Positions 16,664 through 24,620 of a stretch of DNA of 64,000 bases are shown piece by piece (the stretch's first letter is position 1; every line of letters starts with the position of its first letter). The stretch covers positions 2,542,001 to 2,606,000 of the forward strand of contig NZ_LR778301.1 in assembly GCF_902813185.1 (NCBI RefSeq), read 5' to 3'. A program made the position numbers and the translations under genes. The stretch is from Denitratisoma oestradiolicum (lineage in GTDB: Bacteria; Pseudomonadota; Gammaproteobacteria; Burkholderiales; Rhodocyclaceae). The notes under the pieces were generated by a model. The model saw only the letters and a program-made list of their open reading frames with translations, was not told where the DNA came from and searched no databases.

Positions 16664-17620
16664 ATGAGTCAAACCTACAGCCCCGACCAGACCGCCTGGG
16701 ACATCACGGGAACCGTCCGCATCAGCGATCCTGAAGCCGTCCATCGCGACATTTCCAGCCTGCTTTCCACCCATTACCCTGATCTGCAAGCCTCGCCCTA
16801 TCTGGTCCGGGCCTTCCGGGACTTTGCCGACATCTATGCCGGGCGCTATTCCGGCTACAGCGCTTGCGACACCCCTTATCACGATATCCAGCACACCCTG
16901 GACATGGTCCTGGCCTTCGCCCGGCTGCTGGCCGGTCATCAGATGAGCGTACCGGCAGAACAGAAAATCCCCCAGTCCCTGGCCCTGCTGGGACTGATCA
17001 CCGCCCTGTTCCACGACGTGGGCTACATCCGCCACCAGTCTGACCACAAGCGTCGCAATGGCGCCGAATACGCCCGGGAACACATCAGCCGCGGGGCGAC
17101 CTTCCTCAAGAGCTACCTGAAGCGGATCGGCCTGTCCGATCCGTTTCACCTGGCTTCCCGGATGATTCATTACACCGGCTATGAAATTCCCCTCAGGGAA
17201 CTGCATCTGGCGAACGCCGAGCACACCGTCGCCTGCATGCTGGGTACCGCCGATTATCTCTCCCAGATGTCCGATCGTGCCTACCTCGAAAAATGCCTGG
17301 AACTGCTCTACCACGAGTTCGTCGCCGGCGGCCTGGACAGCCCCTATTTCTCGGCCAAGGACATGCTGCTGAAGACGCCTCAGTTCTTCCACATGGTCAT
17401 GGAAAGATTACAGGTCAGCCTGGGAGATGTGCGGCGTTACATGTCCATCTATTTTGGTGGCACAAACCTTTACGAACTCAAGATGCGGAATCATGTCTCC
17501 TATCTGGAGGCCATCCTGCAATCGGGGGGTGACATGCGCAAATTGCGACGCACCTATCCACTGCGCCGGGAGCGGATGGCCGTGGCGTCCACCCTCGGAG
17601 GCGCCACCTTCCGGACCTGA
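16664..17620 (+). CDS. HD-domain protein resembling class I cyclic-nucleotide phosphodiesterase
   Basis: The 318-residue soluble protein carries the class I PDE signature PYHDIQHTLDM (residues 71-81; compare YHNxxHAxDV) followed by FHDVGY with the metal-binding His117-Asp118 pair and, further on, MIHYTGY and LGTADYLSQM, which supply the remaining metal-site residues. Eukaryotic PDEs with this fold hydrolyse 3',5'-cAMP or cGMP; in bacteria the same fold appears in a small number of proteins with unproven substrates. GGAGA lies six bases before the ATG. There is no sensor domain. It is followed by rlmI on the same strand after 75 bases. Confidence 0.75.
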   Translation: MSQTYSPDQTAWDITGTVRISDPEAVHRDISSLLSTHYPDLQASPYLVRAFRDFADIYAGRYSGYSACDTPYHDIQHTLDMVLAFARLLAGHQMSVPAEQKIPQSLALLGLITALFHDVGYIRHQSDHKRRNGAEYAREHISRGATFLKSYLKRIGLSDPFHLASRMIHYTGYEIPLRELHLANAEHTVACMLGTADYLSQMSDRAYLEKCLELLYHEFVAGGLDSPYFSAKDMLLKTPQFFHMVMERLQVSLGDVRRYMSIYFGGTNLYELKMRNHVSYLEAILQSGGDMRKLRRTYPLRRERMAVASTLGGATFRT

Positions 17621-17695
17621 ACAGCCTGCCTCCCTCTTGCATCCCGCCGCATCAGAGGCCATCATGGCGCCCCTCTTTTCGGCTCCTTCCGCACC

Positions 17696-18907
17696 ATGGC
17701 GCAACTGATACTCGAATCCGGCAAGGACCGCTCCCTTTCCCGTCGCCACCCCTGGATCTTTGCCGGCTCCGTGGAACGCCTGGAAGGCCGGGCCCGCCCC
17801 GGCGACACGGTGGAGGTACTGGCCCACAACGGCCGCCCCCTGGCCCGGGCGGCTTGGAGCCCCGACTCCCAGATCCGCGCCCGGGTCTGGAGCTTCGATC
17901 CGGCGGAATCCATCGACGACGCCTTCTTCAAACGCCGGGTGGCCGCCGCCGTGGCCCGCCGTGCCGCCCTGCCGGAACTGGCAGGCCAGAGCGGGCTGCG
18001 CCTGATCCATGCGGAATCCGACGGCCTGCCCGGCGTGATCGCCGACTGCTACGGCGACACGGTGGTGATGCAGCTCACCAGCGCAGGCGCGGACAAGTGG
18101 CGCAATGCCATCGCCGGCGCCCTGGCCAAGGCCACGGGCTGCGCCCGGATCTACGAGCGCTCCGATTCCGAAGTACGCGCCCTGGAAGGCCTGGAGCCCC
18201 GCACCGGCTGGCTGCTGGGCGACGCACCGAAAAGTCCCCTGTTGATCGAAGAGCACGGGGTGCGCATGGGCGTGGACATCGAGAGCGGCCACAAGACCGG
18301 CTTCTACCTGGACCAGCGGGACAACCGCCACCTGCTGGGGGAATTGTCCCAGGGCAAACGGGTGTTGAACTGCTTTTGCTACACCGGCGGTTTTTCCCTC
18401 CAGGCCCTGGCCGGCGGCGCCGCCCGGGTGGTCTCGGTGGACAGCTCCCAGCCCGCCCTGGACACCGCCGCCGCCAACCTGGCCCTGAACCCCCAACTGG
18501 ACGCCAGCCGCGCCGAATGGCGCTGTGCCAACGTCTTCGACGAGCTGCGGCGCCTGAAGCCCAAGCGGGATGACATGGCCACCGGGGGCGAGGAATACGA
18601 CATCATCATTCTCGACCCACCCAAGTTCGCCCCCTCGGCCCGCCACGCCGACCAGGCCAGCCGGGCCTACAAGGACATCAACCTGCACGGTTTCAAACTG
18701 CTGGCACCGGGAGGCTTCCTGATGACCTATTCCTGTTCCGGCGGCATCAGTCTGGAACTGTTTCAGAAAATCGTCGCCGGCGCCGCCCTGGACACCGGCC
18801 GCAATGCCCGCATCGTGCGCCGTCTGCAAGGCGCAGCCGATCATCCTATCGATCTGGCCTTCCCGGAAGGGGAATATCTCAAGGGTCTGCTGGTGCAGGT
18901 AGACTGA
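17696..18907 (+). CDS. rlmI: 23S rRNA (cytosine-1962-C5)-methyltransferase RlmI
   Basis: The 403-residue protein has an N-terminal PUA domain (residues 1-80, with HPWIFAGSVERLEGRARPGDTV), the central linking domain and a C-terminal SAM-dependent methyltransferase. Visible motifs are GHKTGFYLDQRDNR, VLNCFCYTGGFSLQAL for SAM binding, ILDPPKFAPS (the catalytic motif IV DPPxF) and SYSCSGGIS-type motif VI (TYSCSGGIS) with the catalytic cysteine. This is the full arrangement of RlmI/YccW, which methylates C1962 of 23S rRNA in the 50S subunit. Length equals E. coli RlmI. Start ATG 17696 matches the family N-terminus. Confidence 0.93.
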   Translation: MAQLILESGKDRSLSRRHPWIFAGSVERLEGRARPGDTVEVLAHNGRPLARAAWSPDSQIRARVWSFDPAESIDDAFFKRRVAAAVARRAALPELAGQSGLRLIHAESDGLPGVIADCYGDTVVMQLTSAGADKWRNAIAGALAKATGCARIYERSDSEVRALEGLEPRTGWLLGDAPKSPLLIEEHGVRMGVDIESGHKTGFYLDQRDNRHLLGELSQGKRVLNCFCYTGGFSLQALAGGAARVVSVDSSQPALDTAAANLALNPQLDASRAEWRCANVFDELRRLKPKRDDMATGGEEYDIIILDPPKFAPSARHADQASRAYKDINLHGFKLLAPGGFLMTYSCSGGISLELFQKIVAGAALDTGRNARIVRRLQGAADHPIDLAFPEGEYLKGLLVQVD

Positions 18908-18928
18908 GCCTCCATTCAAGGAGAAACC

Positions 18929-20008
18929 ATGCTCCCCATCCGACTGCTGACTGTCCTGCTCCTTGCCCTGACCTTGAACCTGCTTGCCCAGGCCACTGAA
19001 ACAGCACCGACGCTACCCCCCTTCCCCACCCTGCCCGCCGCCACCCGGATGACGGAAACCACCGTCGGTGATATCTACTTCGATACCCGCAGCCCCTACG
19101 ACTTCGACATGCTGATCGCCCCCGGCGCCGATCTGCCAGCCCACAGAAGCATGGGACGCCTGTTCCTTCCGGCAAATGCAAGTGCGAAGCGTCCGGTACC
19201 CGCGGTAGTACTGGTCCATGGCAGCGGCGGCATCTCCCCGGGCCGCGAGATGGAATACGGCGCCCTGCTGGCCGCCGACGGCTATGCCGCCCTGGTGATC
19301 GACTACTACCGGCCCCGGGGCATGACGGAAACCACCCCCTACCTGGCCAAGATTCTCGGCGTGACCGAATTCGATGCCGTGGCCGACGCCTATGCCGGCC
19401 TGCGGGCCCTCAATGCCCACCCGGCCATCGACCCCAGACGTGTCGCCGTGATGGGATTCTCCTACGGCGGCATGGCGGTACGCATCGCCCTGGATGCGCG
19501 GGTGCGGGAGGCCCTGGCCCCGGACCTGCCGCCTTTCGCCGCCCATGTGGATTACTACGGCCCCTGCTTCCAGGATTTCAAGGTGACCCGCAGCACCGGC
19601 GCCCCCCTGCTCAGTTTTCGGGGCGGAGAGGATGCATCCAACGATCTGGTGGCCTGCGCTGCCCGGGAAGCCCAGTTGCGTCAGGCCGGCGCGGAAGTCA
19701 GCTCGGTAATCTATGCCCGGGCCGGCCATGCCTGGGAGAACCTCGCCCCCCGGGCCCTGAACAAGAACCCCTATCTGGCCGGCTGCACCCTCAGCTACGA
19801 TGCCGCAGGCTATCCCTCGGTGGACGGAACACCCCTGATCCCGACAGGCGCCCCAAGGGAACGCCAGCAGCGCTTCCTGCTGCGTACGGCTACCAGCAAG
19901 ACCCTGGGCCCCTGCGTCAAGACCGGCTACATCGTCGGCCGGGACGAGGCCACCCAGGTCCAGTCCGACTACCAGATGCTGCGCTTCCTGCGCCGGACCC
20001 TGAACTGA
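18929..20008 (+). CDS. Exported alpha/beta hydrolase of the dienelactone-hydrolase type
   Basis: The 359-residue protein begins with a signal peptide (residues 1-23, ending LLAQA-TET). The mature part is an alpha/beta hydrolase: the oxyanion-hole stretch VVLVHGSGG, the nucleophile elbow GFSYGG and a late ARAGHAW with the catalytic histidine. Dienelactone-hydrolase-family members hydrolyse lactones and esters; the prolonged insert after the histidine (residues about 275-330) is unusual. AAGGAGA lies six bases before the ATG. It follows rlmI by 21 bases and precedes a putative metal-uptake cluster. Substrate unknown. Confidence 0.75.
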   Translation: MLPIRLLTVLLLALTLNLLAQATETAPTLPPFPTLPAATRMTETTVGDIYFDTRSPYDFDMLIAPGADLPAHRSMGRLFLPANASAKRPVPAVVLVHGSGGISPGREMEYGALLAADGYAALVIDYYRPRGMTETTPYLAKILGVTEFDAVADAYAGLRALNAHPAIDPRRVAVMGFSYGGMAVRIALDARVREALAPDLPPFAAHVDYYGPCFQDFKVTRSTGAPLLSFRGGEDASNDLVACAAREAQLRQAGAEVSSVIYARAGHAWENLAPRALNKNPYLAGCTLSYDAAGYPSVDGTPLIPTGAPRERQQRFLLRTATSKTLGPCVKTGYIVGRDEATQVQSDYQMLRFLRRTLN

Positions 20009-20063
20009 ACGAAAATCCGGAATCGTTGCCAAAGCTTCCTTGCCCGGTTACCCTGCGCCCCCG

Positions 20064-20399
20064 ATGAAGCGCCGCCCCTCCCCCATCCTTGCCGTCTTCG
20101 CCGCCCTGCTGCTGCTTTGCGCCCAGCAGGGGGCCTACGCACACCTGATCGGGCATCTTGGCGTTTCGAATCAGGTCACGGTCCAGCTGGATGAGCAGGG
20201 GCACAATGCCGCCCAGGCCCTGGCCGATAGCTGCACCACCTGTATCGCCCTGTCGGCCCTGGGGGGCCTGCCTCCTGCCCCTGTCCCGGCGCCGCCCCTG
20301 GCCCAGGCCCAGGAGGCGGAGCCTTCCTTCGACGCCGCCCCCCTTCCCGCCCCACCCCGCCCCCACCAGCGCGCTCGCGCCCCGCCGCTCCTGCCCTGA
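20064..20399 (+). CDS. Small exported protein with His and Cys pairs (putative metal-related)
   Basis: The 111-residue product begins MKRRPSP and has a signal peptide ending at about AYA. The mature part contains HLIGHLG and a CTTC pair inside DSCTTCIALSALGG, then a long Pro/Ala-rich tail. The pattern recalls DUF2946-like small exported proteins seen next to copper- or zinc-related porins and receptors, but the match is weak. ATG 20064 is chosen over the TTG at 20040. It precedes the porin gene by 56 bases and the substrate-binding protein and permease for divalent metals, so a metal-responsive role is plausible. A hairpin separates it from the porin. Confidence 0.55.
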   Translation: MKRRPSPILAVFAALLLLCAQQGAYAHLIGHLGVSNQVTVQLDEQGHNAAQALADSCTTCIALSALGGLPPAPVPAPPLAQAQEAEPSFDAAPLPAPPRPHQRARAPPLLP

Positions 20400-20413
20400 A
20401 GCCGATTGAGCCG

Positions 20414-20434
20414 CCACCCCGTGGGGTGGTGTTT
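20414..20434 (+). terminator. Hairpin with short T run before the porin gene
   Basis: CCACCC-CGTG-GGGTGG followed by TGTTTT forms a GC-rich stem and weak U-tract between the small exported protein and the porin. It could be a leaky terminator or attenuator that lowers porin expression relative to the upstream gene. Confidence 0.4.
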
Positions 20435-20455
20435 TCCATTGCTTTGGAGCATTCC

Positions 20456-21904
20456 ATGTCGAACATCCGTGCACTTCCCCTGGCGGCGGCCATCGCCCTC
20501 GCCTGGCCGGCCCTGGGCCTGACCGCCCCATCCGCACCATCCAGCAACTCAGCCGAATTGCAGGCCCTGCGCGACGAACTGCGTCAGTTGCGGGACCACT
20601 ACGAACAACGCATCAGCGCCCTGGAGCAACGCCTGGTTCAGACGGAATCCAGCGCCGGCAAGGCCGAAACCACGGCGGCCCGGGCCGAGTCGGCCGTCGC
20701 ATCGGCCAGCGTATCCGCCCCGCCACGGCCCGCCGCCGAGAGTGCCTTCAATCCCGCCGTGTCCCTGATCCTCTCCGGGATGTATGCCAACCTGAAGGAC
20801 AATCCCCGGGGCCGGCCCTACGCAATCACCGGTTTCATTCCCTCCAACGGCGAGATTGCCCCACCGCCCCGCAGCTTCAACCTGGGGGAATCGGAGCTGT
20901 CCCTCAGTGCCAATGTGGATCAGGTGTTCCGTGGCCAGCTCACCCTGGCCCTGCCCCCCGAGGAGGGTGCAGCCCCCGCCGTGGAGGAGGCCTTCATCCA
21001 AACCCTGGGCCTGGGCAATGGCGTGAACTTCAAGGCCGGCCGCTTCCTCTCGGGCATCGGTTACCTGAACGAACAGCACACCCATGCCTGGGACTTCTCC
21101 GACGCGCCCCTGGCCTACAAGGCCTTCTTCGGTGGTCAGCAACGGGGTGAAGGCATCCAGCTCAAGTGGCTGGCTCCCAGCGACACCTTCCTCGAGTTCG
21201 GACTCGAAGCCGGACGGGGCGGCAGCTTCCCCAGCACCGACAACAGCAAGAACGGCTTCCAGACCGGCAGCGCCTTCGTGCACGCGGGGGGCGACCTCGG
21301 CATCGAGAGCACCTGGCGCGCGGGGCTGTCATTCGTCGGCAGCAAGCCCCGGGATCGGGGCTACGCCGATCTGGACGCGGGCGGCATCGCCACCGCCAAC
21401 GCATTTTCCGGCAGCAGCCGAACCTGGGTGGCCGACTTCGTCTGGAAATGGTCGCCGGACGGCAATGCCTCCCAGGGCTATCTGAAGATCCAGGGCGAAT
21501 ACTTCGCCCGCCGCGAGACGGGCACCCTGAGCTGCGCCGACGGCGATGCCACGACGCCGGGGAATTGCGGCGGTGGACTGTCCGATAGTCTCGCCAGCCG
21601 CCAGTCCGGCGGCTATGCCCAGGCGGTCTACAAGTTCGCCCCCACCTGGCGCGCCGGCTACCGCTACGACCGGCTGAACAGCGGTACTTTGAATCTGGGG
21701 GCCGGCCTGAACCCCGCCGACTACCCCGTCCTCGGCGCCCACAACCCGAGCCGCAATACCGTAATGGCCGACTGGTCCCCTTCGGAATTCTCCCTGGTGC
21801 GCCTGCAATTCGCCCGGGACAAGTCGCGGGCAGACGGCACCGATGACCAGATCTGGCTGCATTACATCGTCAGCCTCGGCGCCCATGGCGCCCACAAGTA
21901 CTAA
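20456..21904 (+). CDS. Outer-membrane porin, metal-uptake associated
   Basis: The 482-residue protein has a signal peptide (to about GLTA-PSA), an N-terminal coiled coil (residues about 38-85, ELQALRDELRQLRDHYEQR) and a beta-barrel with alternating hydrophobic strands, ending in LHYIVSLGAHGAHKY. The RYDRLNSG segment and QFARDKSR are typical of porins sometimes labelled zinc-regulated TonB-independent outer-membrane proteins. ATG 20456 is preceded by GGAG. Together with the downstream substrate-binding protein and permease it suggests outer-membrane entry of a divalent metal. The final TAA stop is the first three bases of an intergenic repeat copy. Confidence 0.7.
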   Translation: MSNIRALPLAAAIALAWPALGLTAPSAPSSNSAELQALRDELRQLRDHYEQRISALEQRLVQTESSAGKAETTAARAESAVASASVSAPPRPAAESAFNPAVSLILSGMYANLKDNPRGRPYAITGFIPSNGEIAPPPRSFNLGESELSLSANVDQVFRGQLTLALPPEEGAAPAVEEAFIQTLGLGNGVNFKAGRFLSGIGYLNEQHTHAWDFSDAPLAYKAFFGGQQRGEGIQLKWLAPSDTFLEFGLEAGRGGSFPSTDNSKNGFQTGSAFVHAGGDLGIESTWRAGLSFVGSKPRDRGYADLDAGGIATANAFSGSSRTWVADFVWKWSPDGNASQGYLKIQGEYFARRETGTLSCADGDATTPGNCGGGLSDSLASRQSGGYAQAVYKFAPTWRAGYRYDRLNSGTLNLGAGLNPADYPVLGAHNPSRNTVMADWSPSEFSLVRLQFARDKSRADGTDDQIWLHYIVSLGAHGAHKY

Positions 21905-22061
21905 CGCTCATGGAAGCCAATTTTCCACCCCCATCCATGAAATACGCGAAAGGCAGGAAGGCCCACCCCCTCCCGGCCTCCCCCTCTCCGGGGGAGGTGA
22001 CGATGCCGGCTCGCTACGCTCGACGGCCACACTCGGCTCCGTTGATGCTGTTTCACGTTAA
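21902..22061 (+). repeat. Intergenic repeat, copy R1
   Basis: It begins TAACGCTCATGGAAGCC and ends TGTTTCACGTTAA. A central part contains CCTCCCCC...GGGGGAGG (a stem-loop) followed by CGGCTCGCTACGCTCGACGG. The first 45 bases match copy R4 at 36458 at about 90 percent, and the right half matches R2 and R5. It fills the whole gap between the porin and the substrate-binding-protein gene, and its first three bases serve as the porin stop codon. Confidence 0.8.
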
Positions 22062-22070
22062 GGAAAAATC

Positions 22071-22970
22071 ATGATTCGCACGTTCCTATGGATTCTGCTG
22101 TCCCTGATTGCCGCCCCCGCCATGGCGGGCGTGAACCTCTTCGCCACGGTGCCCGAATGGGCAGCCCTGGCCCGGGAAATCGGCGGCGACCAGGTGACGG
22201 TGTTCACCGCCACCCAGGCCCTGCAGGACCCCCACCATGTGGAAGCCCGGCCTTCCCTGATCGCCCGCCTGCGCTCGGCGGATCTGGTGTTGGCCACCGG
22301 CGCCGAACTGGAGGTAGGCTGGATGCCCCTGGCCCTGCGGGAATCGGGCAACGGCAAGGTGCAGCCCGGCCAGCCGGGCTATTTCGAGGCCGCCGGCGTC
22401 GTGCGCATGCTCGAAGTCCCCGGCCGGCTGGACCGGGCCGACGGCGACGTCCATGCCGCCGGCAACCCCCACATCCAGACCGACCCGCGCAACATCCTCA
22501 AGGTGGGCGAGGCCCTGGCCAAACGCCTGGGAGAACTGGACAACACCCATGCCCCCACCTACGCCGCCGGCTACCGGGCCTTCGCCGAACGCTGGCGCAC
22601 CGCCATCACCCGCTGGGAGACAGCCGCGGCCCCCCTGCGCGGTCAGCCGGTGGTGAGTCAGCACAAGGCCTGGCCCTATCTCTTCGACTGGCTGGGCCTG
22701 AAGGAAGTGGCAACCCTGGAACCCAAGCCCGGGGTGGAACCCTCGGCGGCCTACCTGGGCAACCTGCAAGCGCGACTGGCGGGCAATCCGCCCCGCTTCG
22801 TGATCCGTACCGCCTACAACTCCCCCCGTCCCGCCGAATGGTTCTCCCGGGAAACCAAGGTACCGGTGGTGGTGCTGCCCTTCACCGTGGGCGGAAACGA
22901 TCAGGCCAAGGACCTCTTCGGTCTCTTCGACGACACCGTGGCCCGGCTGCTCAAGGCCCTAAAACCATGA
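22071..22970 (+). CDS. Metal ABC transporter substrate-binding protein (ZnuA/TroA family)
   Basis: The 299-residue protein has a signal peptide (to about AMA-GVN) and the ZnuA/TroA fold: FATVPEWAALAREIGGDQV, then ALQDPHHVEARPS, where the first histidine ligand lies, GNPHIQTDPRN with a second histidine, and VVSQHKAWPYLF with a third. The fourth ligand region is less clear, so zinc versus manganese cannot be decided. The His-rich loop of classical ZnuA is missing. AAGGAAAAATC precedes the ATG. A permease gene follows after a repeat copy, but no ATPase gene is present in the window. Confidence 0.83.
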   Translation: MIRTFLWILLSLIAAPAMAGVNLFATVPEWAALAREIGGDQVTVFTATQALQDPHHVEARPSLIARLRSADLVLATGAELEVGWMPLALRESGNGKVQPGQPGYFEAAGVVRMLEVPGRLDRADGDVHAAGNPHIQTDPRNILKVGEALAKRLGELDNTHAPTYAAGYRAFAERWRTAITRWETAAAPLRGQPVVSQHKAWPYLFDWLGLKEVATLEPKPGVEPSAAYLGNLQARLAGNPPRFVIRTAYNSPRPAEWFSRETKVPVVVLPFTVGGNDQAKDLFGLFDDTVARLLKALKP

Positions 22971-22975
22971 AATTC

Positions 22976-23140
22976 AGCCGGCCAAGCCGGAACCAAACAG
23001 GGGAAGCTTCGATAACGAGTCATGCAGCCCGGCCGGAAAATCGAATTAAGGCCCGCCCCCTCCCATCCTCCCCCTCACGGGGGAGGCGACTGACTTAGCT
23101 CGCTGCGCTCGACGGTCACACTCGGTTCCGTTGATACTTT
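22976..23140 (+). repeat. Intergenic repeat, copy R2
   Basis: It begins AGCCGGCCAAGCCGGAACC and ends CGTTGATACTTT, with the shared core CCTCCCCCTCACGGGGGAGG and GCTCGCTGCGCTCGACGGTC. The left part matches the reverse complement of copy R3 at 32542-32711. It occupies the gap between the substrate-binding protein and the permease, where an ATPase gene would normally be expected. Confidence 0.78.
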
Positions 23141-23160
23141 ACCCAATTGAGGTTTTGAGA

Positions 23161-23925
23161 ATGAACGCCATCGACTTTTCCCTGCTGGTCGTGCCTTTCC
23201 TGGCAGGGCTGCTGGTGCTGTCCACCCATGTGCCCCTGGGCCGGGAGGTTCTGGGTCGGGGCATCATCTTCATCGACCTGGCCATCGCCCAGGTAGCCGG
23301 ACTGGGCGTGATCCTGGCCCAGTTCTGGCAAGGGGAGGAAGCCGCCGTGGGCAGTTCCCTGACCCAGCTCACCGCGGCGGGGGCCGCCTGCGCCGGAGCC
23401 CTGTTGCTGACCTGGACCGGTCGGCGCTGGCCGGAAATACAGGAAGCCCTGATCGGCCTGCTGTTCGTGTTCACCGCCTGTGCCGGCATCCTGCTGCTGG
23501 CCCACGACCCCCATGGAGGCGAACATCTGACAGACCTGCTGGCGGGCCAGATCCTCTGGGTCGGCGGCAGCCAGTTGATCCTGCCGGCCCTGATCTACGG
23601 GGCCCTGCTGGTCCTGTGGTTCCTGGCCCGGCAACGCCTGGGAGACGCCGGCTTCTACCTGATCTTCGCCCTGGCGGTGACCTTCTCGGTGCAACTGGTA
23701 GGGGTGTTCCTGGTCTTCGCCAGCCTGATCGCCCCGGCCCTGGCCAGCCGCCACCGCCCTGGGTGGGACGGGCTCGCCCTGGCCTATGGCATCGGCGCCC
23801 TGGGTTACGGCCTGGGGCTGGCGGCCTCGGCCCTCTGGGACCTGCCCGCCGGTGCCGCCACCGCCGCCCTGCTCTGCCTGCTGGCCCTGACGGGACTGCG
23901 CGGAAGGAAGACCATCCCGGGGTAA
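23161..23925 (+). CDS. Metal ABC transporter permease (ZnuB/MntB family)
   Basis: The 254-residue protein has about seven to eight membrane segments and the ABC-3 family features: LGREVLGRGIIFIDLAIAQVAGLGV near the N-terminus (the coupling-helix neighbourhood) and LVGVFLVFASLIAPALAS towards the C-terminus. It would form the inner-membrane channel for a divalent metal, fed by the substrate-binding protein at 22071-22970. ATG 23161 follows GAGG by eight bases; a frame extension of ten codons lies in the repeat. The partner ATPase (ZnuC) is not encoded nearby. hslV follows after 30 bases. Confidence 0.82.
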   Translation: MNAIDFSLLVVPFLAGLLVLSTHVPLGREVLGRGIIFIDLAIAQVAGLGVILAQFWQGEEAAVGSSLTQLTAAGAACAGALLLTWTGRRWPEIQEALIGLLFVFTACAGILLLAHDPHGGEHLTDLLAGQILWVGGSQLILPALIYGALLVLWFLARQRLGDAGFYLIFALAVTFSVQLVGVFLVFASLIAPALASRHRPGWDGLALAYGIGALGYGLGLAASALWDLPAGAATAALLCLLALTGLRGRKTIPG

Positions 23926-23955
23926 ACTGCGGGCTTCATTTGCGGAGCATCCCCC

Positions 23956-24492
23956 ATGGAGCAGTATCACGGCACCACCATCCTTTCCGTGCGGCGCGGC
24001 AATGCCGTGGCCCTGGGCGGCGACGGCCAGGTCACCCTGGGCAACATCGTGGTCAAGGCCAGCGCCCGCAAGGTGCGGCGCCTCTACAACGAAAAGATCC
24101 TGGCCGGCTTCGCCGGCGGCACAGCGGACGCCTTCACCCTGTTCGAGCGCTTCGAGGCCAAGCTGGAAAAACATCAGGGCAACCTGGTCAGAAGCGCCGT
24201 GGAGCTGGCCAAGGACTGGCGCACCGACCGCATGCTGCGCCGCCTGGAAGCCATGCTGGCGGTGGCGGACCGGGAAAGCTCCCTGATCATCACCGGCAAC
24301 GGCGACGTGCTGGAGCCGGAACTGGGCATCGTCGCCATTGGCAGCGGTGGCCCCTACGCCCAGGCGGCGGCCCGGGGCCTGCTGGAGAACACCGAACTGA
24401 GCCCCGCCGAGATCATCAAGAAGTCCCTGACCATCGCCGGGGACCTGTGCATCTACACCAACCAGAATCATCTGATTGAAACCTTGGAGTGA
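23956..24492 (+). CDS. hslV: HslV peptidase of the HslVU protease
   Basis: The 178-residue protein starts [15 protein letters not shown]. The catalytic N-terminal threonine (TT after processing), [10 protein letters not shown] and [21 protein letters not shown] are diagnostic of HslV. It forms a double hexamer that degrades proteins unfolded by HslU. The full-length chain and conserved [14 protein letters not shown] and [10 protein letters not shown] segments indicate a functional protein. hslU follows after 128 bases that contain an extragenic palindrome. Confidence 0.97.
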   Translation: MEQYHGTTILSVRRGNAVALGGDGQVTLGNIVVKASARKVRRLYNEKILAGFAGGTADAFTLFERFEAKLEKHQGNLVRSAVELAKDWRTDRMLRRLEAMLAVADRESSLIITGNGDVLEPELGIVAIGSGGPYAQAAARGLLENTELSPAEIIKKSLTIAGDLCIYTNQNHLIETLE

Positions 24493-24493
24493 G

Positions 24494-24564
24494 GCGTCAT
24501 TCCGGCGAAGGCCGGAATCCAGGAAAATAAACGAACTGGACCCCGGCTTTCGCCGGGGTGACGG
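24494..24564. repeat. Extragenic palindrome between hslV and hslU
   Basis: Two nested hairpins, TTCCGGCGAAGGCCGGAA and CCCCGGCTTTCGCCGGGG, are separated by TCCAGGAAAATAAACGAAC and bounded by GTCA and TGAC. This is the widespread proteobacterial repeat with consensus TCATTCCGGCGAAGGCCGGAATCC-N-TGGACCCCGGC written here in pieces. It splits an otherwise compact operon. Confidence 0.8.
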
Positions 24565-24620
24565 ACTTAATCAGCATTTCCCTCGCTCCTCACCCCTTAC
24601 TCCTCACGCCCCCCGCACCC

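Noticed and set aside
17408..18919. Long open frame (503 codons) opposite rlmI and the HD gene
   Set aside because: It is the mirror of GC-rich codons in rlmI, has no domain features and overlaps a certain gene on the other strand.
22971..23160. A hidden or broken ABC ATPase (znuC) between the binding protein and permease
   Set aside because: The 190 bases are fully explained by repeat copy R2; no Walker A, signature or Walker B remnant was seen.
23116..24471. Open frame of 451 codons opposite znuB-like and hslV genes
   Set aside because: It spans two convincing genes on the other strand and shows low-complexity Gln/Gly composition without motifs.
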